6,845 bases of DNA from the NCBI GenBank assembly GCA_011372835.1, contig DSAJ01000122.1, forward strand, positions 1-6,845, written 5' to 3'. Of the stretch, positions 1-5,142 are shown in pieces. The notes beneath the pieces were generated by a model. That model did not search any database. It was given only the letters and a program-made list of their open reading frames with translations, and had not been told where the DNA came from. This DNA comes from Methanomicrobia archaeon (lineage in GTDB: Archaea > Methanobacteriota_B > Thermococci > Methanofastidiosales > NM3). The number at the start of each line of letters is the position of its first letter. The first letter of the stretch is position 1. Made by a program: the position numbers and the translations under genes.

Positions 1-939
1 GCGTAGACCAATATTAAAAGCAGCGTTGACATCGGCATGCTCAACGTGCCCGCAAACGGGACACTCAAATTTTTTCTGGTAGCGCTTGCCCGCATGTCCG
101 CACACGCTGCAGAGTTTCGACGTGTTGTACGGATCGATGAAGGCAACGGGGACCCCCCGCAGCTTGGCCTTTAGCTCTATCGTCGTTGCCAACTGATAGA
201 ATATCCAACTGTTCAAGGAGTCCTGGCCCGATGCGTCGGACACGCATGTTCGATGCTTGCTACGTCCCCCTACGCGTTCGAGGCAGATACCGTTGTTCGC
301 CTCCGACGCGATGTCCACGATCTTGTTTGCGATGTCGTTGGTGAGGTTGAGCAGCGCGCGTCGCTTCCTTCGCTCCAGCGCCATGCTCCCCTCGCGGTTT
401 CGGTGTGCCCGCATATGCGCCTTGATGTTCTCGTACTTCTTGTATCGGTGCGGTATCTCCTTGCCGAACTTTGCCACCTTTCCCGTCTCAGGGCTTGCAG
501 CGACGGCGACATGGCCCGTCGTGTTGAGGTCTATACCGATCCACGACCGCACGTCCCGCTCGTCCTCGGGCAATGTGACCGAGACATAGGCGTACTTGTT
601 GTTGATCTCAACGAGGCTGACCTTCTCGAACGTGTTGGGAAAGGAATAAGAAAACGAGAAGTCGAGCGAGGGGATACATATCTCCTTTCTTGCGCGATTG
701 AGAAGGACCGCCCTTCCGGGGACGACGAGATTGACCTTCTTGACCTTTTTTAGCGTCCTGTTGCGCTTGTAGACCTTGATGAGCTGCTGTGCAAGCACCG
801 CATTGAGCCCGATGTGCTTGACATTGTTGTAGGTGATGTCGCGATTCCTCTGATTGACGGTGAACTGCGCTATCCGTTTTGCCTTTTGGAGATATTCACT
901 AAAGTCCGTGTGATGCCGAATCTTGTATGCAAAGATCAT
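1..939 (-). CDS. tnpB: RNA-guided endonuclease TnpB (IS200/IS605 family OrfB), C-terminus cut by the window edge
   Basis: This is an open frame of 313 codons on the minus strand with no stop before the window edge. The ATG at 939 follows two in-frame TGA codons, so the start cannot lie further upstream. The RuvC-like nuclease core is complete: Asp137 in GIDLN (RuvC-I), Glu221 in ICLERV (RuvC-II) and Asp303 in HADVNAAFNIG (RuvC-III). A four-cysteine zinc ribbon sits before RuvC-III (Cys277, Cys280, Cys293, Cys296). The N-terminal ~130 residues are basic and match the usual RNA/DNA-recognition region. TnpB proteins are ωRNA-guided DNA nucleases that help IS200/IS605 elements persist. No TnpA (Y1 transposase) gene is visible, so this may be a tnpB-only IS1341-type element, unless tnpA lies beyond position 1. 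The ωRNA and right end normally overlap or follow the 3' end of tnpB, which is outside the window. Family membership is near certain, and activity is inferred from the intact triad. Confidence 0.95.
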   Translation of the reverse strand, partial: MIFAYKIRHHTDFSEYLQKAKRIAQFTVNQRNRDITYNNVKHIGLNAVLAQQLIKVYKRNRTLKKVKKVNLVVPGRAVLLNRARKEICIPSLDFSFSYSFPNTFEKVSLVEINNKYAYVSVTLPEDERDVRSWIGIDLNTTGHVAVAASPETGKVAKFGKEIPHRYKKYENIKAHMRAHRNREGSMALERRKRRALLNLTNDIANKIVDIASEANNGICLERVGGRSKHRTCVSDASGQDSLNSWIFYQLATTIELKAKLRGVPVAFIDPYNTSKLCSVCGHAGKRYQKKFECPVCGHVEHADVNAAFNIGLR

Positions 940-1001
940 GTATCATCATACACGCAGTGGGGGATTGCTCCAACTCTTTATTTTTTGAGTAATGTATTGT
1001 T

Positions 1002-1033
1002 ACTATATATATCCCGCACTTAATATATATAAG
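1002..1033 (-). promoter_or_regulatory. tnpB: AT-rich TATA-like promoter candidates for tnpB
   Basis: Two alternating AT blocks (1002-1012 and 1020-1033) lie 60-95 bases upstream of the tnpB start. Read on the minus strand they give ATATATATAGT and CTTATATATATTAA, close to archaeal TATA boxes. Transcription from either would begin near 975-1000 and leave a leader of about 40-60 bases. No Shine-Dalgarno is visible before the tnpB ATG. The second block could equally serve the plus strand. This is assigned from composition and spacing only. Confidence 0.4.
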
Positions 1034-1039
1034 ATTATC

Positions 1040-1069
1040 GTCGTTCCAGGCATGAAATCTCATTGAAGC
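1040..1069 (+). other. Solitary 30-bp CRISPR-repeat-like sequence
   Basis: This 30-bp stretch begins GTCGTTCCAG and ends CTCATTGAAGC. The ATTGAAGC 3' end and the 30-bp length resemble repeats of archaeal type I and III CRISPR arrays, which commonly end ATTGAAGC or ATTGAAAC. Only one copy is present and no cas gene is in view, so this is not an array. It could be an orphan repeat, part of the left end of the tnpB element, or coincidence. Confidence 0.2.
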
Positions 1070-1145
1070 GGGACGGTCAGTGCGTACCATTCGCGTGATG
1101 TTGATAGACACGATTATAGACCTTTATATGTGCAAAAACTGCAGA

Positions 1146-1163
1146 TTTTACTTCTTTTACTTC
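1146..1163 (+). repeat. Perfect 9-bp tandem repeat immediately upstream of a TATA box
   Basis: TTTTACTTC occurs twice head to tail (1146-1154 and 1155-1163) and abuts the TATA candidate at 1164-1175. Its position, just upstream of the TATA/BRE site of the presumed nrdD promoter, is where archaeal activators or repressors bind. A role as operator is inferred. The pyrimidine-rich run could also terminate transcripts arriving from the left. Confidence 0.45.
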
Positions 1164-1175
1164 TTATATATTTAT
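1164..1175 (+). promoter_or_regulatory. nrdD: TATA-box candidate for nrdD
   Basis: TTATATATTTAT resembles the archaeal TATA consensus. Initiation about 25 bases downstream, near 1195, would give a leader of about 175 bases before the nrdD ATG. An alternative TTTAAAT (1198-1204), preceded by an A-rich BRE-like CAAAAC, would start transcripts near 1229. Either way the stem-loop at 1273-1316 lies inside the leader. Confidence 0.45.
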
Positions 1176-1272
1176 TGAATTAAAGTGCTACAAAACGTTT
1201 AAATTCTGGGTCCGACAACTCATATGTAATCAAGCTGTGAGCGTGTGGCGTGGCAGTCGGCGTCGGTTGTGT

Positions 1273-1316
1273 CCCCCTAATAGAATCCACTTCTGCAACA
1301 CCTTTTTGCAAGGGGG
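1273..1316 (+). promoter_or_regulatory. nrdD: Nested stem-loop in the presumed nrdD leader
   Basis: CCCCCT (1273-1278) pairs with AGGGGG (1311-1316). Directly inside it, TGCAA (1294-1298) pairs with TTGCA (1306-1310) around a seven-base loop. The two helices abut on the 3' side, which permits coaxial stacking with a 15-base bulge on the 5' side. The structure ends 42 bases before the GGAGG ribosome-binding site. It could be a leader control element or a chance fold. I do not recognise a known riboswitch class. Confidence 0.4.
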
Positions 1317-1358
1317 TCCTATCGATACGGCGCGTAGCCCTCGCATGCAGCTCACAAT

Positions 1359-1363
1359 GGAGG
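1359..1363 (+). promoter_or_regulatory. nrdD: Ribosome-binding site that fixes the nrdD start
   Basis: GGAGG lies six bases before the ATG at 1370, an ideal archaeal Shine-Dalgarno spacing. It selects this ATG over the in-frame ATG at 1250, whose extra 40 residues are unlike any NrdD N-terminus and fall on the leader stem-loop. Confidence 0.9.
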
Positions 1364-1369
1364 ACCAAT

Positions 1370-3727
1370 ATGTCACTTAAGAAAAAAATGCTATCGGAGA
1401 AGACGAGGCAGATGCTCCTCACAGAGATATTTCATGAGCACATGCCCATGATCGAGGACCTTCCGCCCGTTAGGACGATCCATCAGGACCTTGAGAAATT
1501 CGATCCCACCAAGATCGTGAGGGTCTACATGGAAGAGGCTGATCTCCCCCTCGAGACTGCAGAGTATTACACGAACAGGATCCTGTTTGAATTGCGAGAC
1601 CTCCACCTAAAGGGAAAGCTCAAATACATCACTACGCGCATGATGCGGGAACTCATGTGCGTCATAGCGATTAAGGAGGGCGATTTCTCAACGCGCGACA
1701 AACTTACTGTGGTTGGAATGCCCGTCAACGACGTCGAGCGCCAGTTCTTCGGGTATGACTTTGACAACTCCAATCAGATACCGTGCGAAGAGTTCATACA
1801 CAAGACGAAAGGCGATGTCATCGATGAACAGTACTCGTTGCTCAAGCTTTATAATTTTGATACTCCTTTTGGCAATCCGGCCTATTCACACCTGAACAAG
1901 GACATCTATATCCATGACAGGGACTATCCGGCCCGTCCGTTTTGCTACCAGCATTCAGCACGATTCATCTTCCGAAACGGTCTTCGCATCGATGGCACGG
2001 GCCAGTATGCAAACGTGTCGAGAGCTCCGAAGCGCCTGGACGTGGCGATCCGCCACATCTGTGAGTTCCTCGGTGCAGCGAGCAGGAACTGGAATGGCGG
2101 ACAGTCATTTCGCAACCTCTTCTGGGAACTCGGCCCATTTATCCGTGACGAGATGAAGCGCAGTCAGGACACGAAGGAGATATGGGGCATCCCGGTCCCC
2201 GTCGGCGTGATACAGGCCGCTCAGATGCTTCGATTCGAGCCCAATCACATCTTCGTCGGAAGAGGAAGCCAGGCGGCGTTCTCGTCCATATCGAACTTCG
2301 CGCATCCGCCCAAGTATCTGACCGAGGACGCTGACGTCGTGCTTCCCGGGGGAAAGGTCGTGAAGGGCGACTACTCAGAGTATCGTGAAGAGGTGCTGCT
2401 CTTCTGGCTTGCCTATCTTCACGAGTCGACGAAGGGAGATGCCAACGGCGGCATGTTCCACTGGATGAAGGACGACGTGGCCATCAAGCCCAGGTGGTTC
2501 AAGGACCCCGAGCTCAAGGAATACGTCTTCGACCCCCTCATGCGCTACATCACGAAGTTCGGCGGCCCCTACATCCACAACGTCAAGCATGTTGGCGACG
2601 ACGAGGTGGCCTGCACTTCATGCTGCTCGCTCATCCTCGAGACCGACAGCCCCGACGACTTCGAGCTTGCAAAGCAGGGCGTGCTTGGCATGGGCGCGCT
2701 CCAGTGCGGTTCGTTCAACCTCCCCCGTCTCGCATACATGGCAAACGGCGACGACCAGCGCGTCTTCGAGCTGATACGCGAACGCCTCGACCTCATCAAG
2801 GAGGCGATGCTTGCCAAGTACCACTTCATGGGCAAGGTGCTCAACGCCGGCGTATCGCCGTTCCTCACGCAGCCCCTGCTTCGCGGCATCGACGAGCGTC
2901 CGTACTTCGACCTCGACAGCCAGTCGGTGCTCCTCTCGTTCTGCGGCCTCAACGAGTTCGTTGCGGCGCACATGGGACAGGAGATCCATGAGAGCAAGGA
3001 GGCGCACAACTACGGCATGCGCATGCTCATGTACATCATGGACTATAGCAAGGAGCTCACAGAGCAGACAGGCATCAACTTCGCCATTTGGCGACAGCCC
3101 GGCGAGACGATGCCGGGCAAGTTCGCACAGGACGACTGGCACAAGTTCCGTTCGCAGGCAGTGGTGCAAGGCGATCCCACGTCTGGAAGCGCGTATTACT
3201 CGAACTTTACCCACTGCAACGTGAACGCAGGCATCGATGTCTTCAAAAAGATAAAGAACGAGGCGCCGTTCCACGGCCTTACGCGATCGAACCTGCTTCA
3301 CATCTGGCTGGGCGAGCAGGACCCGAACCCCGACTCGATATGGAGCCTTACCAAAAAGATCATCGATAAGTCGCTGGCAAGCTACTTTGCCTTCACGAAG
3401 GAGATCACGGTCTGCAACAAGTGCCACTCGACCCACTCAGGCGTCGTGGCACAGTGCGGATGCGGCGCGGGACCCTCCGAGCTTGTCGTACAGTCGCGCA
3501 TCACCGGCTACTACTCAACGGTCGGGACCGTGGAAGCGATACTCAAGTGGCGCTCTGGAAAGCACAAGACGGGACAGAAGGACGCCCACTGGCAGCCTTC
3601 GAAGTTCGCCGAGTTCAACGAACGAGTGTCCAACGCGTGGGGCGAGCGATTCACGAAGATCGATCCCGAGCCTGAGATTGAGCACTCGACAAAACGCAAG
3701 GAAGAGCTCGAGGAAGTCCTCGTATAA
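1370..3727 (+). CDS. nrdD: Anaerobic (class III) ribonucleoside-triphosphate reductase, catalytic subunit
   Basis: This 785-residue glycyl-radical enzyme reduces ribonucleoside triphosphates to dNTPs under anoxia in the cytoplasm. Residues ~32-104 form a divergent ATP-cone (FDPTKIVRVYMEEADLP, then ITTRMMREL), the usual allosteric activity site. The barrel shows class III signatures: NKDIYIHDRDYPARPFC with Cys192, GLRIDGTGQYANV, the tri-cysteine stretch ACTSCC (Cys415, Cys418, Cys419) and GSFNLPRLAY near 447-455. By family analogy Cys192 and one of Cys418/419 should be the radical-chemistry cysteines. The C-terminus has zinc-ribbon cysteines (Cys682, Cys685, Cys696, Cys698) and the glycyl-radical motif RITGYY with Gly713, 72 residues from the end. 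The ATG at 1370 is set by GGAGG at 1359-1363. The activating radical-SAM protein NrdG is not adjacent. A T-tract terminator follows, suggesting a single-gene transcript. Confidence 0.95.
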   Translation: MSLKKKMLSEKTRQMLLTEIFHEHMPMIEDLPPVRTIHQDLEKFDPTKIVRVYMEEADLPLETAEYYTNRILFELRDLHLKGKLKYITTRMMRELMCVIAIKEGDFSTRDKLTVVGMPVNDVERQFFGYDFDNSNQIPCEEFIHKTKGDVIDEQYSLLKLYNFDTPFGNPAYSHLNKDIYIHDRDYPARPFCYQHSARFIFRNGLRIDGTGQYANVSRAPKRLDVAIRHICEFLGAASRNWNGGQSFRNLFWELGPFIRDEMKRSQDTKEIWGIPVPVGVIQAAQMLRFEPNHIFVGRGSQAAFSSISNFAHPPKYLTEDADVVLPGGKVVKGDYSEYREEVLLFWLAYLHESTKGDANGGMFHWMKDDVAIKPRWFKDPELKEYVFDPLMRYITKFGGPYIHNVKHVGDDEVACTSCCSLILETDSPDDFELAKQGVLGMGALQCGSFNLPRLAYMANGDDQRVFELIRERLDLIKEAMLAKYHFMGKVLNAGVSPFLTQPLLRGIDERPYFDLDSQSVLLSFCGLNEFVAAHMGQEIHESKEAHNYGMRMLMYIMDYSKELTEQTGINFAIWRQPGETMPGKFAQDDWHKFRSQAVVQGDPTSGSAYYSNFTHCNVNAGIDVFKKIKNEAPFHGLTRSNLLHIWLGEQDPNPDSIWSLTKKIIDKSLASYFAFTKEITVCNKCHSTHSGVVAQCGCGAGPSELVVQSRITGYYSTVGTVEAILKWRSGKHKTGQKDAHWQPSKFAEFNERVSNAWGERFTKIDPEPEIEHSTKRKEELEEVLV

Positions 3728-3728
3728 G

Positions 3729-3774
3729 CTCTTTTTCTTCTTTTTTCTTCATCCCTTTTTTCTAATCATTTCTT
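3729..3774 (+). terminator. Pyrimidine-tract terminator after nrdD
   Basis: Starting just past the nrdD stop there are three uninterrupted T runs (3732-3736, 3741-3746, 3756-3761) within an almost purely pyrimidine stretch and no strong hairpin. T-tract termination without an obligatory stem is typical of archaeal RNA polymerase, so nrdD and the following gene are probably separate transcripts. Confidence 0.7.
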
Positions 3775-3810
3775 CCCGGGACGCATGGCACCATGCCCTC
3801 CACGGATAGG

Positions 3811-3820
3811 AATTAATATG
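3811..3820 (+). promoter_or_regulatory. TATA-like element for a probably leaderless transcript
   Basis: AATTAATATG is centred about 26 bases before the ATG at 3841, which is the usual distance from TATA box to transcription start in archaea. No Shine-Dalgarno precedes that ATG. The spacing implies that transcription starts at or next to the start codon, giving a leaderless mRNA. Confidence 0.45.
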
Positions 3821-3840
3821 ATGGGCGCATAGTATTCATC

Positions 3841-4413
3841 ATGCACCCCTGCTCCCTCACATGCGGAGTTCTCAACATTGGAAACAGGGTCGATGAGCGC
3901 GTCTATCACCTCATCAAGCGCATTCCCGTTGTTTTCGGGCATCTGGCGGACGTTATCGACGTCAAGGCCTGCCTGATAAACGACATATCGCTTTCCATGC
4001 CTGCAACGGCATACTCGCCGATCGCGGGCGGATACTTTCCCTATCCCCTCTTCTCCCATGCGGCGCTTTTCAAGGAGCAGGCTGACAAGAAGCTCCTGAA
4101 GATGGACAAGCACCTGGACAAGGTCCTCGTGGTCACGGACAAGCCCCTTGCGGGGCCTGAGGGTAGGATATACGGCCAGGCAGATGTTGGCGGCCTCTAT
4201 GCTGTCGTGACGACGCACGGATTCTATGACGGGTCAGGCCGCGGTGACGAACGCCTTGTGCTCGAGGCGTGCTACCTTCTGGGCAGGACAATGGGCTTAC
4301 CGCGATGCGACGACGCGAAATGCATCATGCATCCTGCCGAAACGCTGGCCGACATCGATGCGCGCACGGCATTTTGCGAATCGTGCGTCCGCGTGCTAAG
4401 GGCGCGCTCATGA
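3841..4413 (+). CDS. amzA: Archaemetzincin-family protein lacking the catalytic site (predicted pseudoprotease)
   Basis: This 190-residue protein has the length and layout of archaemetzincins, small zinc metalloproteases. The family core is clear: DKVLVVTDKPL, IYGQADVGGLYAVV, then the metzincin helix region and the cysteine cluster. The second, structural zinc site is intact: Cys156-X4-Cys161-X-Met163, then Cys179-X2-Cys182. The catalytic site is gone. Aligning on Cys156, the family pattern HExxHxxGxxHC reads YLLGRTMGLPRC, so Tyr145, Leu146, Arg149 and Arg155 replace the three zinc-binding histidines and the general-base glutamate, while Gly152 and Met163 remain. The frame is uninterrupted, so this looks like a maintained non-catalytic fold rather than a recent pseudogene. 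Binding or regulatory function is inferred, with no substrate known. It lies 35 bases before msrB and may share a transcript with it. The symbol denotes family only. Confidence 0.85.
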   Translation: MHPCSLTCGVLNIGNRVDERVYHLIKRIPVVFGHLADVIDVKACLINDISLSMPATAYSPIAGGYFPYPLFSHAALFKEQADKKLLKMDKHLDKVLVVTDKPLAGPEGRIYGQADVGGLYAVVTTHGFYDGSGRGDERLVLEACYLLGRTMGLPRCDDAKCIMHPAETLADIDARTAFCESCVRVLRARS

Positions 4414-4448
4414 CTACCTTTTTCTAGGCGGGGGGCAGATATACCCAT

Positions 4449-4847
4449 ATGTCCTACGAGATAGAAAAATCTGACAGCGAATGGAAGGAAGAGCTTACCG
4501 CTGAGGAATACCGTGTGCTAAGAAAGAAGGGCACGGAGCTGGCATTCAGCGGAGAGCTGGTGCACAACAAGGATAAGGGCGTCTATACATGTGCCGGATG
4601 TGGTCAGGAGCTTTTCACGTCAGGGGAGAAGTTCGATTCGGGCTCAGGGTGGCCTAGCTTCTGGGATGCGATCGACAGGGACCGCATCGAGTTCAAGCGT
4701 GACCTCAGCCACTCCATGGTGCGCACGGAGATCGTATGCTCACGGTGCGGCGGCCACCTCGGCCATGTGTTCGATGACGGACCCCATCCTACAGGCAAGC
4801 GTTACTGCGTAAACTCTGCAGCGCTCCACTTTGAGAAAAAGGAGTAG
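4449..4847 (+). CDS. msrB: Peptide-methionine (R)-S-oxide reductase MsrB, one-cysteine type
   Basis: This 132-residue cytoplasmic enzyme reduces methionine-R-sulfoxide in proteins. All SelR/MsrB landmarks are present: zinc cysteines Cys48-X2-Cys51 (CAGC) and Cys97-X2-Cys100 (CSRC), the substrate loop SGSGWPSF (64-71), GGHLGHVF (101-108) and the catalytic Cys120 in RYCVNSAAL. These five are the only cysteines. The usual resolving Cys in SGCGWPSF is Ser66 here, so the sulfenic acid at Cys120 must be resolved by an outside reductant rather than an internal partner. The ATG at 4449 gives the standard N-terminus for the short form. The only possible ribosome-binding signal is a G-rich run at 4429-4435, rather far away. 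The gene follows the archaemetzincin homologue by 35 bases and may be co-transcribed. There is no fusion to MsrA. Confidence 0.96.
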   Translation: MSYEIEKSDSEWKEELTAEEYRVLRKKGTELAFSGELVHNKDKGVYTCAGCGQELFTSGEKFDSGSGWPSFWDAIDRDRIEFKRDLSHSMVRTEIVCSRCGGHLGHVFDDGPHPTGKRYCVNSAALHFEKKE

Positions 4848-5060
4848 TGGCATCGGGCAACAGTGTGTCCACGCCACCGTCTTCGGCGTTAGGATGCCTG
4901 CGTTATGAGGGTTTTGGGGTTCCCCAAGCGTCATCGCCACTCGGCCCTTGATGGGCCAGGAGGATAGGTGCCACGGTGCCGAAGTGACACACATCTCCAC
5001 ATGCCACGGGATTGGCCCTGAAAAGAATGTAAGTAGTACTGTCCAAATCGACAAGAAACA

Positions 5061-5069
5061 ATAATATAG
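5061..5069 (+). promoter_or_regulatory. TATA-box candidate for the sirC-hemA operon
   Basis: ATAATATAG follows a purine-rich BRE-like stretch (AAGAAAC). Initiation near 5090 would give a leader of about 50 bases before the sirC start. The same AT block reads as a TATA-like sequence on the minus strand too, so a divergent transcript into 4850-5035 is not excluded. Confidence 0.5.
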
Positions 5070-5094
5070 GCATCGTACAACAAGATGATATCCG

Positions 5095-5119
5095 TGCGCT
5101 CAATGGATTATGGGGCGCA
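5095..5119 (+). promoter_or_regulatory. Hairpin in the sirC-hemA leader
   Basis: TGCGCTC (5095-5101) pairs with GGGCGCA (5113-5119), seven pairs including one G-U, around an 11-base loop. It ends 14 bases before the Shine-Dalgarno-like GAGGGAG (5134-5140), so it could influence translation of sirC. It is too small to assign to a riboswitch class. Confidence 0.35.
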
Positions 5120-5142
5120 GTACTGAGTGATGTGAGGGAGAA

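Larger units (their letters stand above)
940..1369. other. Intergenic region between tnpB and nrdD (430 bp), no gene
   Basis: No convincing protein frame or tRNA is visible here. The first half (940-1200) is AT-rich and holds TATA-like blocks for tnpB (minus) plus three plus-strand TATA candidates: 1123-1130 (TTTATATG), 1164-1175 and 1198-1204 (TTTAAAT). The second half is GC-richer and forms the presumed nrdD leader. The left end of the tnpB element should lie somewhere in this interval. One candidate boundary signal is the inverted pair CCCGC (1013-1017) and GCGGG (1068-1072), but no boundary can be fixed without an empty-site comparison. Confidence 0.6.
4848..5142. other. Intergenic region between msrB and sirC (295 bp) with many complementary segments
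   Basis: No supported protein frame. Four local hairpins can form: GGCATC (4849-4854) with GATGCC (4893-4898), enclosing ACGCC (4871-4875) with GGCGT (4885-4889); TTGGGG (4914-4919) with CCCCAA (4922-4927); and GGCCC (4943-4947) with GGGCC (4953-4957). Competing long-range pairings also exist: GTGTGTC (4863-4869) with GACACAC (4986-4992), and CTTCGGC (4881-4887) with GCCGAAG (4978-4984). The octamer TGCCACGG occurs at 4969-4976 and 5002-5009. This could be a structured 3' UTR of msrB, an independent non-coding RNA on either strand, or decayed sequence. It matches no RNA family I recognise. The region from about 5020 onward looks like the sirC promoter and leader. Confidence 0.5.

Noticed and set aside
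253..753. 166-codon open frame on the plus strand opposite tnpB
   Set aside because: It is antisense to the strongly supported RuvC and zinc-ribbon frame and shows no domain of its own. GC-rich coding DNA often leaves the opposite strand open.
1021..1250. tRNA or other standard RNA gene in the AT-rich gap
   Set aside because: No cloverleaf, T-arm or anticodon arm could be traced on either strand; the stretch looks like promoter DNA.
1250..1369. Forty-residue N-terminal extension of NrdD from the upstream ATG at 1250
   Set aside because: There is no ribosome-binding site at 1250, the residues do not resemble NrdD, and a GGAGG sits six bases before the ATG at 1370.
2618..3436. 272-codon open frame on the minus strand inside nrdD
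   Set aside because: It lies entirely antisense to conserved NrdD sequence, has low-complexity Leu/Ala/Glu/Val composition, and has no recognisable motif.
3766..4218. 150-codon minus-strand frame opposite the archaemetzincin gene
   Set aside because: The plus-strand frame carries the family motifs and cysteine cluster; this one has none and starts without a ribosome-binding site.
4261..4413. Frameshift as the explanation for the missing HExxH motif
   Set aside because: The frame reads through family-conserved residues on both sides (YAVV upstream, GLPRC and CIM downstream), so point replacement rather than a shift explains the loss.
4740..5054. 104-codon minus-strand frame spanning the msrB end and the following gap
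   Set aside because: It overlaps the conserved MsrB catalytic region, has no family resemblance, and shows no Shine-Dalgarno. The gap is better described as possibly structured non-coding sequence.
5085..5136. C/D-box sRNA candidate (ATGATA, then CTGAGTGATGT)
   Set aside because: The first box deviates from RTGATGA, there is no closing CTGA at a proper distance, and the stretch is better explained as the sirC leader with hairpin and Shine-Dalgarno.
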